Shown: positions 7,265 through 15,302 of the stretch, one piece after another
How the letters are laid out: the number at the start of each line of letters is the position of its first letter
How positions within the stretch are numbered: position 1 is the stretch's first letter
Assembly (NCBI GenBank): GCA_035759925.1
Contig: DASTTY010000088.1
Span: 1-43,305, forward strand
DNA from: RHKX01 sp035759925
GTDB taxonomy: Bacteria; Actinomycetota; Thermoleophilia; Solirubrobacterales; 70-9
Direction: 5' to 3'
DNA length: 43,305 nt
The notes under the pieces: model-generated
The model's database searches: none
Told to the model about the DNA's origin: nothing
What the model saw: only the letters and a program-made list of their open reading frames with translations
Program-made: the position numbers and the translations under genes

Positions 7265-8536
7265 TCAGCCGCCCTCGGTCAGCCCGGCGAGCTCGTCGAT
7301 TCGGCGATGGACCAACGCCGCCGCCATCGCACCCTCCCCGACCGCGCCGGCCACCCGCTTGATCGAGCCGCTGCGAACGTCGCCGGCGGCGAACAGACCC
7401 GGCACCGTGGTCTCGAGCGGGTAGGGATCGCGTTCCAGGGGCCAGTCAGCCGGCCGCCGTCCCTCGACGAGCAGGTCGGGACCGGTGACGAGGAAGCCGG
7501 CGTCGTTGGTCCGGATCCCGCCGCCTTCGGCCCAGCGGGTCCGCGGCACGCCGCCGATGCAGAGGAACAGGGCGGCGGCATCGCGCCGCTCGGTCCTGCC
7601 GCCGCCGTCGGTGAGCTCGACCCAGGCGAGCTGGTCGCCGGCCGCTCCGACCGCGCTGACCACGGTCTCGAGCCGGACGTCGATCAGCGGGTTCTCCTCG
7701 ATCCGGCGGACGAGATAGTCGGACATGGTCCGGCCGAGCCCGGCGCCGCGGACGGCCATCGTCACCCGCGCGCCCGCGCCGGCGAGATTCATCACCGCCT
7801 GGCCGGCCGAGTTGCCGGCGCCGACGACGATCACGTCGTCGCCCCCGCAACGGACCGCCTCGGAGCGCCCGGCGCCGTAATAGACGCCGCGATCGAGCAG
7901 CTCTTCGACGCCGGCGACGTCGAGCCGCCGCCACTCCATCCCGGCTGCGACGATCGCGACGTCGGCGGTCACGGGGTGGCCGCCCTCGAGCGTCACCGTC
8001 GGTCCCCCCGAATCGAACGAGCCGTCGACGACGGGCCGCATCAGGACGAGCTCGGCGCCGAAGCCCTCCGCTTGGCGACCGGCGAGACGGGCCAGCTCGG
8101 CGCCGCCGATCCCGTCCACGAAGCCGAAGAAGTTCTCGATCAGGGAGGTGTGCGACGCCTGCCCGCCGGGCACGTCGTCCTCGACGATCAGGACGTCGAG
8201 CCCGTCCGACGCCGTGTAGACGGCGGCGGCCAGGCCGGCCGGCCCGGCGCCGACGATGACGAGGTCGTAGTGCGACTTCTCCGGCGGGCCCGAGAGATTC
8301 CAGCGGGCGGCGAGCCCTGGAACCGTCGCCCCTTCGACCACGCCGATGTCGTCGACGACGACCGGCAGGGTCGGATCGGTGAGTCCGCGTTCGACGAGGA
8401 CGCGATCGGCGTCGGGAGTCCCGACCTCGTGAAAGTCGAACGGCTGCGCCGCCCGGGTCATGAAGTCGCGGATCCGGTGATGGTCGGGGTCGAGCGCCCG
8501 GCCGATCACCTCGACGTCCTCGCGCGGTGGGCTCAT
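7265..8536 (-). CDS. Thioredoxin-reductase-like FAD/NAD(P) oxidoreductase lacking CxxC
   Basis: A 423-residue flavoprotein. Residues 1-85 are a cysteine-free thioredoxin/glutaredoxin-like domain (DPDHHRIRDFMTRAAQPFDFHEV, then LPVVVDD). Then comes a thioredoxin-reductase-type core: FAD motif VIVGAGPAGLAAA, GGQASHTSLIENFFGF, the NAD(P) motif VIVVGAGNSAGQA, and the C-terminal FAD motif GLFAAGDVRSG. The redox-active CxxC that true thioredoxin reductases have just before the NADPH motif is replaced by a stretch around YYGAGRSEAVRCGG with one cysteine. Electron acceptor is unknown. Its ATG at 8536 overlaps the zwf-like stop by 4 nt (ATGA), so it is the last gene of that operon and would be supplied with NAD(P)H by its neighbour; this link is inference. 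Confidence 0.85.
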   Translation of the reverse strand: MSPPREDVEVIGRALDPDHHRIRDFMTRAAQPFDFHEVGTPDADRVLVERGLTDPTLPVVVDDIGVVEGATVPGLAARWNLSGPPEKSHYDLVIVGAGPAGLAAAVYTASDGLDVLIVEDDVPGGQASHTSLIENFFGFVDGIGGAELARLAGRQAEGFGAELVLMRPVVDGSFDSGGPTVTLEGGHPVTADVAIVAAGMEWRRLDVAGVEELLDRGVYYGAGRSEAVRCGGDDVIVVGAGNSAGQAVMNLAGAGARVTMAVRGAGLGRTMSDYLVRRIEENPLIDVRLETVVSAVGAAGDQLAWVELTDGGGRTERRDAAALFLCIGGVPRTRWAEGGGIRTNDAGFLVTGPDLLVEGRRPADWPLERDPYPLETTVPGLFAAGDVRSGSIKRVAGAVGEGAMAAALVHRRIDELAGLTEGG

Positions 8537-9945
8537 CGGTGATCCTCCCATTCGTCGGGGCCGCCACTGCCGGCCGCGTACGCGTCGAGCGGAACATCGT
8601 TTCGCCCCCATGCCTCGAGCACCGGCGCGACGATCCGCCAGCACTCCTCGGCCATGTCGCCGCGGACCGACAGCGCCGGATCGCCGGCGAGGACTCCCTT
8701 GAGGACCTCGCCGTACTCGGGTAGATCGCCGGCCCCGAACGTCGCGATCAGGTCGGCCGGGTCGAGGTCGAGCGGGTCGCCGGGCCCGTTGACGTTGATC
8801 TCGAGGCAGAGGTGCCCGGCGCCGGGCGCGATCCCGATCCGCAGCCGGTCGGGCCGCTCGTAGCCGGTGAATCCGGCCGGCAGCCGCGGTGCGTCCTTGA
8901 ACGTGATCGTCACCTCCTGCGCAGGATCGCCGATCGCCTTGCCCGATCGCAGCCGGAACGGGACGCCCGCCCAGCGCCAGGTGTCGACGGCGAGCACGAC
9001 CTCGGCGAGGCTCTCGGTCCGGCGAGAGGGATCGACCCCCTCCTCATCGACGTAGGAAGGGAGCTCGCGGCCGTCGATGGATCCGGCCGTGTAGCGGGCG
9101 CGGCGGCTGGAGGCGACCGGATCGTCGTCCCAGACGCTGGTCGCCCGGAGGGCCTCGGCACGGCGGTCGCGGAGGTCCCGCTCCGAGAGCGTCGGCGGCG
9201 CTTCCATCGCGATCAAGGTCAGGACCTGGAGCAGATGGCTCTGGATCATGTCGATCAGGGCACCGGCTCCGTCGTAGTAGCCGGCGCGGCCCTCGAGCCC
9301 GAGCGTCTCGTCGAAGACGATGTCGACCGCCGCGACGTGCTCGGCACCGAGGACGGGCTCGAGGATGCGGTTCGCGAAACGCAGCCCGACGATGTCGAGG
9401 ACGGTCGACATTCCGAGGAAGTGGTCGACCCGGTGGACATGGTCCTCGGGCACGATCGTCGTCACGAGCCGGTTCAACTCGCGGGCGCCGGCGAGGTCGG
9501 TGCCGAACGGCTTCTCGAAGACCAGGCGGGTGCTCGCGGGCACGCCGATCCTGGCGAGGGCCTCGCAGACCCGCCTCGTCACCGCCGGAGGCAGCGCGAA
9601 GTAGATGACGAACGGCTCCACGCAGATCGAGAGCAGTGCCCGCAAGTCGTCCTCCGAGGTCGCGTCGGCGCGCTCATAGCGCGCTTCGGCGATCACCCGC
9701 TCGGTGGCGGTACCGCTCGCGCCGGCGGCGGCGAACGACTCGGCGACCCGCTCCCGCCAGCGGTCGTCGTCCCAGTCGTCGGACCCGGAGCCGAGCAGGA
9801 GCAGACCGTCGGCGCCGCCGGCCGCGACCAGCCCCCCGAGGCCGGGAAGAAGCAGCCGCGCGGCCAGATCGCCGCTGGCGCCGAGGATCAGCAGCGTCTT
9901 CGCCGCAGCGGCGCGGTTCGCCTCGGGGTCCGGTTCGGCGCTCAC
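8533..9945 (-). CDS. zwf: Glucose-6-phosphate dehydrogenase family protein (divergent)
   Basis: A 470-residue member of the G6PDH family, which oxidises glucose-6-phosphate with NADP+ at the entry to the oxidative pentose phosphate pathway. It has the Rossmann start TLLILGASGDLAAR, the VFEKPFGTDL segment, the substrate-site block HRVDHFLG, EGRAGYYDGAGA, and the C-terminal VDTWRWAGVPFRLRSGK. The catalytic D-H (in VDHFLG) and the later His (DMIQSH) are kept. However, the lysine that follows in canonical HYLGKE is methionine, and canonical RDMxQNH reads IDMIQSH. Substrate may therefore differ. The GTG at 9945 overlaps the upstream kinase stop by 4 nt (GTGA); the longer start at 10017 would give an arginine-rich extension inside that kinase and is rejected. 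Confidence 0.85.
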   Translation of the reverse strand: MSAEPDPEANRAAAAKTLLILGASGDLAARLLLPGLGGLVAAGGADGLLLLGSGSDDWDDDRWRERVAESFAAAGASGTATERVIAEARYERADATSEDDLRALLSICVEPFVIYFALPPAVTRRVCEALARIGVPASTRLVFEKPFGTDLAGARELNRLVTTIVPEDHVHRVDHFLGMSTVLDIVGLRFANRILEPVLGAEHVAAVDIVFDETLGLEGRAGYYDGAGALIDMIQSHLLQVLTLIAMEAPPTLSERDLRDRRAEALRATSVWDDDPVASSRRARYTAGSIDGRELPSYVDEEGVDPSRRTESLAEVVLAVDTWRWAGVPFRLRSGKAIGDPAQEVTITFKDAPRLPAGFTGYERPDRLRIGIAPGAGHLCLEINVNGPGDPLDLDPADLIATFGAGDLPEYGEVLKGVLAGDPALSVRGDMAEECWRIVAPVLEAWGRNDVPLDAYAAGSGGPDEWEDHR

Positions 9946-10793
9946 TCGCCGCTCGCCTCGGCAGCCGAGAGCGGCGTGGCGAGTTGGCCCTCGTAGGGAC
10001 CGCGTCCGGTCACGCACGCCGCGCCGCAGCGGGCCCCGAGCTCGACCGCGTCCGGGAGCGCCAGGTCCCGTGCCAGCCCGTAGGTCAGCCCGCCGGCGAA
10101 GGAGTCGCCGGCGCCGTAGGTGTCGACGACGGGCCCGGGCAGCGGCGGCGCCGACCAGCGCGAGACGCTCCCGTCGGCATCCTCGACGATCCCGCCCTCG
10201 GCGCCGCTGGTGAGGACGACCGCGCGGGGCGGCGGCTCGAGCATGCCGCTCGAATACCGCTCGCCGCGATCGCCGGCGCTGGCGACGAGGACGTCGAGCT
10301 CGACGCCGGATTCCGCGAGGGCTTCGCGGGCGCGAATGGTCGCGACCAGCCGCGCCGCCTTGCGGGCTGCCGCGGCCGCGCCGGCGTCACCGGCGGTCAG
10401 ATAGACCGCATCGCAGTCGGCCAGCTCGGCCCACGGAAGTGGATCGTCGATCCGCGGCGCCAGCCGATCGCCGGTGACGGTGATCGTCCGCTCGCCGTCG
10501 CGGTCGAGGTGCACGAATGCCCGCCGCTGCGAGGCCCGCCGCCAAGCCGCCTCGACCCGTAATCCGCGGTTCTCGAGGTCGCGCTTGGCGGCGCGCCCGA
10601 AACGATCGTCGGCCAGCGCGGTCAGCAGGACGCACTCCCCGGCCAGGCGAGCGAGCTGGACGGCCGCGACGGCGCCGCCACCGGCGGCCTCCTCCCAACC
10701 CTCCTCGGCCTCGACGATCTCGCCGGCGGCGGGGACGTGGTCGACCCTGGCGAACGCGCACGCCTCGACGTGGCCGACCACGGCGACCTTCAT
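9942..10793 (-). CDS. PfkB-family carbohydrate kinase
   Basis: A 283-residue ribokinase-like kinase that transfers phosphate from ATP to a sugar or nucleoside hydroxyl. The N-terminal PfkB signature region (EEAAGGGAVAAVQLARLAG) and the C-terminal signature DTYGAGDSFAGG, holding the anion hole and catalytic Asp, are present. Sugar specificity is not evident; the substrate pocket residues differ from those of ribokinase and fructokinase as I know them. It starts with ATG in an ATGA overlap with the VOC gene and ends in a GTGA overlap with the zwf-like gene, so kinase and dehydrogenase are translationally coupled and may act in sequence on the same sugar. Confidence 0.9.
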   Translation of the reverse strand: MKVAVVGHVEACAFARVDHVPAAGEIVEAEEGWEEAAGGGAVAAVQLARLAGECVLLTALADDRFGRAAKRDLENRGLRVEAAWRRASQRRAFVHLDRDGERTITVTGDRLAPRIDDPLPWAELADCDAVYLTAGDAGAAAAARKAARLVATIRAREALAESGVELDVLVASAGDRGERYSSGMLEPPPRAVVLTSGAEGGIVEDADGSVSRWSAPPLPGPVVDTYGAGDSFAGGLTYGLARDLALPDAVELGARCGAACVTGRGPYEGQLATPLSAAEASGE

Positions 10794-11743
10794 CGCGACG
10801 CCGCGGCTCCGTCCCCAGCGGCCTCGGACGCGACGGCTAGGACCAGCCGGTTGCCGGACGGATCGGCGACCACTGGCCCGGCCGAACCCTCCTCGACGTC
10901 GTTGCCGGCGCCGCGGACCCGGGCGAGGACGCGGTCGCGCTCGGCGGCGTCGGGGAGCACCACCGTCGCGTGCCGGAGCGCTGCGCTGCCCTCCGGTGGC
11001 GGCGGGGCGCCGCGGCTCTCCCAGACGTTCGCGCCGATGTGATGGTGGTAGCCGCCGGCGGCGAGGAAGGTGGCCTGGGCGCCGAGGCTGGCCATCAGCC
11101 CGAAGCCGAGCACGTCGCGGTAGAACGCCTCGGTGTCGTCGATCGAGGCGACCTTGAGGTGGACGTGACCGACGATCGTCCCGGCCGGCAAACCATCGAA
11201 GCGATCGTCAGCGGGATCCGCGATCTCGCCGAGGAGGTCGTTGACGTCGAGCGGCAGCGTCGTCATCCGCGCCCCGACCTGACCCTCCCAGTGCTCGCGG
11301 GGGCGGTCCCAGTAGATCTCGATGCCGTGTCCGTCGGGATCGGTGAGGTAGATCGCCTCGCTGACGAAGTGGTCGGAGAGCCCGGTCAGCGGCACCCGGT
11401 CGCGGCCGGCGTGCGCGAGCCACCCAGCGAGATCGGCGCGCTCGGGCAACAGCAGAGCGACGTGGTAGAGGCCGGTGTAGCCGACGGCCGGCCGGGCCCC
11501 GGGCTCCTCGACTCCCACCACCAGCTCGCGGCCACCGGCGCCGACCGCGGCGGTCCCGTCGTCGCGCCCGATCAGCTCGAGGCCGACTGCGTCGCGATAG
11601 AAGCCGATCCAGCGGTCGAGGTCGGCGACCGTGAGGTGGACCGGGCCGAGCGTGGTCGATGCCGCGATCTCACCGCTCGCCGGCGCACCGGTCGCCTCGA
11701 GCTCCTCAGGGTCGTTGACCCCGGTCTCCTCGGATCCGGTCAT
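10790..11743 (-). CDS. VOC-family dioxygenase/glyoxalase, two domains (CatE-like)
   Basis: A 317-residue protein with two vicinal-oxygen-chelate modules, about 28-150 and 175-305. Motifs GPVHLTVADLDRWIGFYRD and DPDGHGIEIYWDRP define the first; GHVHLKVASIDDTEAFYRD and GYHHHIGANVWESRG the second. This arrangement matches Bacillus CatE and related catechol-2,3-dioxygenase-like enzymes, which use Fe(II) or Mn(II) to cleave aromatic rings; other members act on unrelated substrates. ATG at 11743 is preceded by GGGAGGAGC within the upstream small ORF and overlaps its stop as ATGA. Its stop in turn overlaps the pfkB start. A longer in-frame reading to 11947 is arginine-rich and unlikely. Confidence 0.85.
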   Translation of the reverse strand: MTGSEETGVNDPEELEATGAPASGEIAASTTLGPVHLTVADLDRWIGFYRDAVGLELIGRDDGTAAVGAGGRELVVGVEEPGARPAVGYTGLYHVALLLPERADLAGWLAHAGRDRVPLTGLSDHFVSEAIYLTDPDGHGIEIYWDRPREHWEGQVGARMTTLPLDVNDLLGEIADPADDRFDGLPAGTIVGHVHLKVASIDDTEAFYRDVLGFGLMASLGAQATFLAAGGYHHHIGANVWESRGAPPPPEGSAALRHATVVLPDAAERDRVLARVRGAGNDVEEGSAGPVVADPSGNRLVLAVASEAAGDGAAASR

Positions 11744-11910
11744 CCCGTGCTCCTCCCTCCGGTCGGTTTGCGCGGTTCGCCGCGGAGCTCCTTCGCGATC
11801 GCCGCCAGCGGTCCGGCCCGGGTCCCGTCGAGCAGGTACCAGGGCGTGCCCGCGACCCCGTCGCCACGGCCGAGCTCGACGTCGCTGAGCAATGGGCGCG
11901 GCGCGTTCAC
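11740..11910 (-). CDS. Small ORF, 56 aa, upstream of and coupled to VOC gene
   Basis: A GTG-started frame of 56 codons (begins VNAPRPLLSDVELGRGDG, ends RKPTGGRSTG). Its stop overlaps the VOC start in the same ATGA arrangement used by every downstream gene of this operon, and the peptide composition (LLSDVELGRG, TPWYLLDGTRAGPLAAIAKELRG) looks protein-like rather than shadow-like. No ribosome binding site stands out; the start could be leaderless. Function is unknown and no family is recognised. It may be a real small protein or a leader whose translation drives the VOC gene. Confidence 0.45.
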   Translation of the reverse strand: MNAPRPLLSDVELGRGDGVAGTPWYLLDGTRAGPLAAIAKELRGEPRKPTGGRSTG

Positions 11911-11969
11911 CGTCGTGCAAGCGTATGCGATGCCGTCCGCGTGCCAACCGGCCCGACCGGGGCAGCGGC

Positions 11970-14174
11970 TCAGCGACGCGCTCGCGGGCCGCCCGGCGGC
12001 ATCAGCAGGAGCAGCCGCAAGCGGGCCCTGAGCCCACGACCGGTGAGCTCCCGTCGCGCCGCCCGACGCTCGCCCGGACCGGGGCGCTCGCCCGGCTCGG
12101 CTTCGTAGAGCCGGCGGCGATAACCGCGCACGTACTTCGCCGCCCGGCCGCGTCGCGCGCTGCGGAGGCGGCCCTCGACGATCAGGAGCGTCGTCGGCCC
12201 GCCCCACGACCAGCCGGTGGCGTCGAGGACGTCGCGAAGCTCGGCGACCTCGCGGCGCTCTGCCTCGGCATGTGGAAGCCGCCGGTGGCGGAGCGAGCGG
12301 ACCGGTCCGACGAGCGCCATCGCCGCCGCCAGGCCGAGCAGGCCGAGGGGCGGGGCCGGGGACCCCCCGTCGCCGCCGGCCGCGCCGGTCGCGGGGATCG
12401 CCACGGTGCGTCCCTTCGAATCGTGGGCGGACCTGAACCCGGCGCCGCCGAACGCGCTCAAGCCGATCCCGAACGAGGCGCCGCCGCGGATGTCGGCAGT
12501 CGCCGGTGCCGTCGGCGGGGTCGGGTCGAACGGGACCCAACCGATCCCGTTGAAGTAGACCTCGACCCAGGAGTGGGCATCGAGATCGGTGACCTCGTAG
12601 CCGTGCCCGTCGGCCGCCGGAGTTCCCGGCGCGAACCCCGCCGCGACCCGGGCGGGGATGCCGACCATCCTCAGCATCAGGGCCATCGCGCCGGAGAACT
12701 GCTGGCAGTAGCCGACTTTGTCGCGGAACAGGAACGCGCGCAGCGGCAGACGGCGGTTCGGCGGGCGCTCGTCGTAGGAGTAGGACGTGCGCAGGTGGTT
12801 GCTGATCGCGATCGCGGCGTCGTAGGCATTGCGATCCCGGGCCGTGAGGCGCTCGGCGAGCCGGGCGACCTGCGAGTAGGCCGATTCGTCGAGGCGGCGG
12901 CGGGCGAGATCGACGCCGCGCTCGTGTCCCCAGAGCGGGACGGTGAAATGGAGCGGCGCGACGATCGACTCGAGGCTGGCGCCGTCGGGCAGCGCCAGCG
13001 AGGTGTAGGAGTCGAGGGGCGGCTCGTAGCGATGCGACGCGGCCCGGAGTTGGGCGGGACGCGGGTTCGGCACGTAGGAGGTCAGCGAGTAGCTCGACCC
13101 GGCCGAGAGCGGCTCGCCGACCACCCTGGTGGTCCCGTCGGGAGCGCGGTCGATCTCATCGATCCCGTCGACCCGGAGCGGGTACCCCGGGGTGATCACG
13201 AGTGGGCTGTCGAGCGAGATGATCTCGAAGCGGGCGTGCACCAGCGAGTCCTGGTCGATCGGCAGCCCGGGAAGCGTGTTGGTCGGCTCCCCCGGCACCA
13301 CGACGCCGCCGCCACCCGAGCGCCGCCAGACGTCGCCGTAGAACTCGTCGAGGGTCTCGGCGCGCCAGTACGCGGGGCGGTCGGAGTGGACCCGGAAGAG
13401 CAGCTTGCCGTTGCGCGGCCAGTCGATCGGGCCGTAGGTGTGGCGCCAGTCGAACGCGACGCCCTTCTCGGCGCCCGGCAGCGTCCAGTTGCGGTAGTCG
13501 ATCGGCGGATCGTCGGCGGCGACGCTCGACGCGAGCGGGATCGCGGCCACACCGATCGCAGCGACGAGCGCGGCCGCCGGGAGGGTCCGCGCGCGATCGC
13601 CCCACAGCCACGCGGCGACGAGGAGCAGCAGAACCGTCCCCCAGAGAAGCGGCGCCCCGGTGGGCCGGGCGGCCGCGGGGATCGCGAAGGCGGCGACGAG
13701 GAGCAGCAGCGCGGCGGTCGGGACCCGATCGCGGCCCCGGCCGGGGCGGAAAGCGAGCACCGCAGCGCCGATCATGAGCGGCACGAACGCCGCGACCAGG
13801 AGCAGTCGCGACCAGGCGCCGGCGTCCGCGAGCGGATAGTCGAACTGCCCGCCGAGACCGCTCAGGCCCTCGTCGATCCCGCTCGTCAGCTGATCCCATC
13901 CCCATGGCGGGACGAAACGGAGCGGCAGGCCGAGGACGACGAGCGCCGCGACGGCGGCGAGCACCGCCGCTGCCCAGGCGACGAGCCGCCGGCCGCGACC
14001 CTCGGGTTCCATCCGGCTCAACAGCCAGCCGCAGACGACGGCCACGGCGACGACGCCGAGCAGCCGGCCGGTCGGTGGATCGGCGAGCAGCGATCCCCAC
14101 TGGAAGGACGCGAGCGCGCCGATCGCGGCGAGGACGACGAGCCGGACGCGAGCCGGGTCGGGCGCCGCCCTCAC
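11970..14174 (-). CDS. Transglutaminase-domain membrane protein (TgpA-like)
   Basis: A 734-residue membrane protein. The N-terminal 220 residues contain about six hydrophobic helices (e.g. LLGVVAVAVVCGWLLS, LLLVAAFVPLMIGAAVLAF), followed by an extracytoplasmic region with a transglutaminase core. The catalytic triad is visible: Cys in DKVGYCQQFSGAMALMLR, His in DAHSWVEVYF, and Asp in WVPFDPTPP. A further hydrophobic segment (LGLLGLAAAMALVGPV) and a basic cytoplasmic tail close it. The GTG at 14174 overlaps the DUF58 stop as GTGA; a longer start at 14426 is an arginine-rich shadow. Together with the preceding MoxR ATPase and DUF58 genes this forms the well-known MoxR-DUF58-transglutaminase module, implicated in envelope protein processing; the substrate is unknown. 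Confidence 0.9.
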   Translation of the reverse strand: MRAAPDPARVRLVVLAAIGALASFQWGSLLADPPTGRLLGVVAVAVVCGWLLSRMEPEGRGRRLVAWAAAVLAAVAALVVLGLPLRFVPPWGWDQLTSGIDEGLSGLGGQFDYPLADAGAWSRLLLVAAFVPLMIGAAVLAFRPGRGRDRVPTAALLLLVAAFAIPAAARPTGAPLLWGTVLLLLVAAWLWGDRARTLPAAALVAAIGVAAIPLASSVAADDPPIDYRNWTLPGAEKGVAFDWRHTYGPIDWPRNGKLLFRVHSDRPAYWRAETLDEFYGDVWRRSGGGGVVVPGEPTNTLPGLPIDQDSLVHARFEIISLDSPLVITPGYPLRVDGIDEIDRAPDGTTRVVGEPLSAGSSYSLTSYVPNPRPAQLRAASHRYEPPLDSYTSLALPDGASLESIVAPLHFTVPLWGHERGVDLARRRLDESAYSQVARLAERLTARDRNAYDAAIAISNHLRTSYSYDERPPNRRLPLRAFLFRDKVGYCQQFSGAMALMLRMVGIPARVAAGFAPGTPAADGHGYEVTDLDAHSWVEVYFNGIGWVPFDPTPPTAPATADIRGGASFGIGLSAFGGAGFRSAHDSKGRTVAIPATGAAGGDGGSPAPPLGLLGLAAAMALVGPVRSLRHRRLPHAEAERREVAELRDVLDATGWSWGGPTTLLIVEGRLRSARRGRAAKYVRGYRRRLYEAEPGERPGPGERRAARRELTGRGLRARLRLLLLMPPGGPRARR

Positions 14175-15274
14175 GCCGCCGCCCCGAACACGCGGGCGCG
14201 CAGCGACGCGCCGATCTCGTGGCCCGTGCAACCGGAGACGGTGAAAGCCGCCGGGGCCCCCGCCGGCGGGCGCGGGCAGACGACGAATCCGCGCACGACC
14301 CCGCGGGGAAGCCGCGGCGCCTCGGCCGCGACCCAGATCAGCGCCGCGCGGAGGTCCCCCGCCGCGATCCGCGGGACCCCGTCGCCGGATTCGACGACCG
14401 CGAGCGCGGCGAGCGCGGCCGTCCATTCTCGCGGATCGCGGCCGACGCGAAGCCGCTGGCGCGAGCCGCCGATCAGAAGCTCGCAGCCGCCGAGCCGGGC
14501 GAGATGGGCCATCAGCGATGCCGTTGCACGAACGGCCCGGTCGAGGTCGTCGACATCGCTCCCCGAGGGGTCGAGCGCGATCAGGGGCGCCGCATCGCCG
14601 GCGGCGACGAGGTGGCGCTCGGCGAGCTCGGCGCCGCGGGCGACCGACGGCCAGTAGATCCTGGTCGCCTTCGTGCCCGGCCGGTATGGACGGACGCCGT
14701 CGAGCTCGGGGTCGGCCGCCGACTCGCGCTCGCCGCCGCCGGCGAGCTCACCGGCACCGAGCACGCGACGGCCGACCGCTGGGCCGTCGGCGCCGTCGGG
14801 ACCGCGGAGCGGCTCGATCCGCGGCAGGACGAGGAGCGATGCCGGCTCGCCGAGCGTGACGCGCGCGGTGGCGATCCCGAGCGGGTCGCCGATCGTGATC
14901 GCCGGCGCCGGCAACAGACGTCGGCCGCGCCGCTCGACGGAGCCGACCAGGCGCAACGAGAAGCGGCTGCGGCCGCGCAGGATCGAGACCGGCAGCCGCT
15001 CCGCCGTGACCGGGTCCTCGATCCGGCCGATCAGCGGCAGCGGCCCGCTCACTCCGCTGACGACCACATCGAAGCGCTCGCCCTCGGTCGCCTGGGCCGG
15101 GACCCCGACCCGTCCGGCGCGGACTCCGGCAGCGCTCAGCCGCACCCACGACCAGCAGACCGCGACGAGGAGGATCAGCGCCAGACCCGGGAGCAGCACG
15201 ATGGGCGCCGCGAAGATCAGGCCGGCGAACGCGAGGCCGAGTCCGAGACGCAGCGCTGTCGCCGCGTCCGCCAT
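14171..15274 (-). CDS. DUF58 domain-containing membrane protein
   Basis: A 367-residue protein with two N-terminal hydrophobic helices (about 9-43), a beta-rich region and the DUF58 signature LDGVRPYRPGTKATRIYWPSVARG around residues 195-215, followed by a von Willebrand A-like fold region (APLIALDP...). DUF58 proteins accompany MoxR ATPases and are thought to be their partners. ATG start at 15274, 28 nt after the MoxR stop; the stop overlaps the transglutaminase start by 4 nt. Confidence 0.9.
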   Translation of the reverse strand: MADAATALRLGLGLAFAGLIFAAPIVLLPGLALILLVAVCWSWVRLSAAGVRAGRVGVPAQATEGERFDVVVSGVSGPLPLIGRIEDPVTAERLPVSILRGRSRFSLRLVGSVERRGRRLLPAPAITIGDPLGIATARVTLGEPASLLVLPRIEPLRGPDGADGPAVGRRVLGAGELAGGGERESAADPELDGVRPYRPGTKATRIYWPSVARGAELAERHLVAAGDAAPLIALDPSGSDVDDLDRAVRATASLMAHLARLGGCELLIGGSRQRLRVGRDPREWTAALAALAVVESGDGVPRIAAGDLRAALIWVAAEAPRLPRGVVRGFVVCPRPPAGAPAAFTVSGCTGHEIGASLRARVFGAAA

Positions 15275-15302
15275 CTCAGATGGTCGGTTCCGAATCGATC
15301 AT

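Noticed and set aside
11892..14657. 921-codon open frame on the plus strand
   Set aside because: Lies opposite the transglutaminase gene; arginine/glycine-rich without domains.
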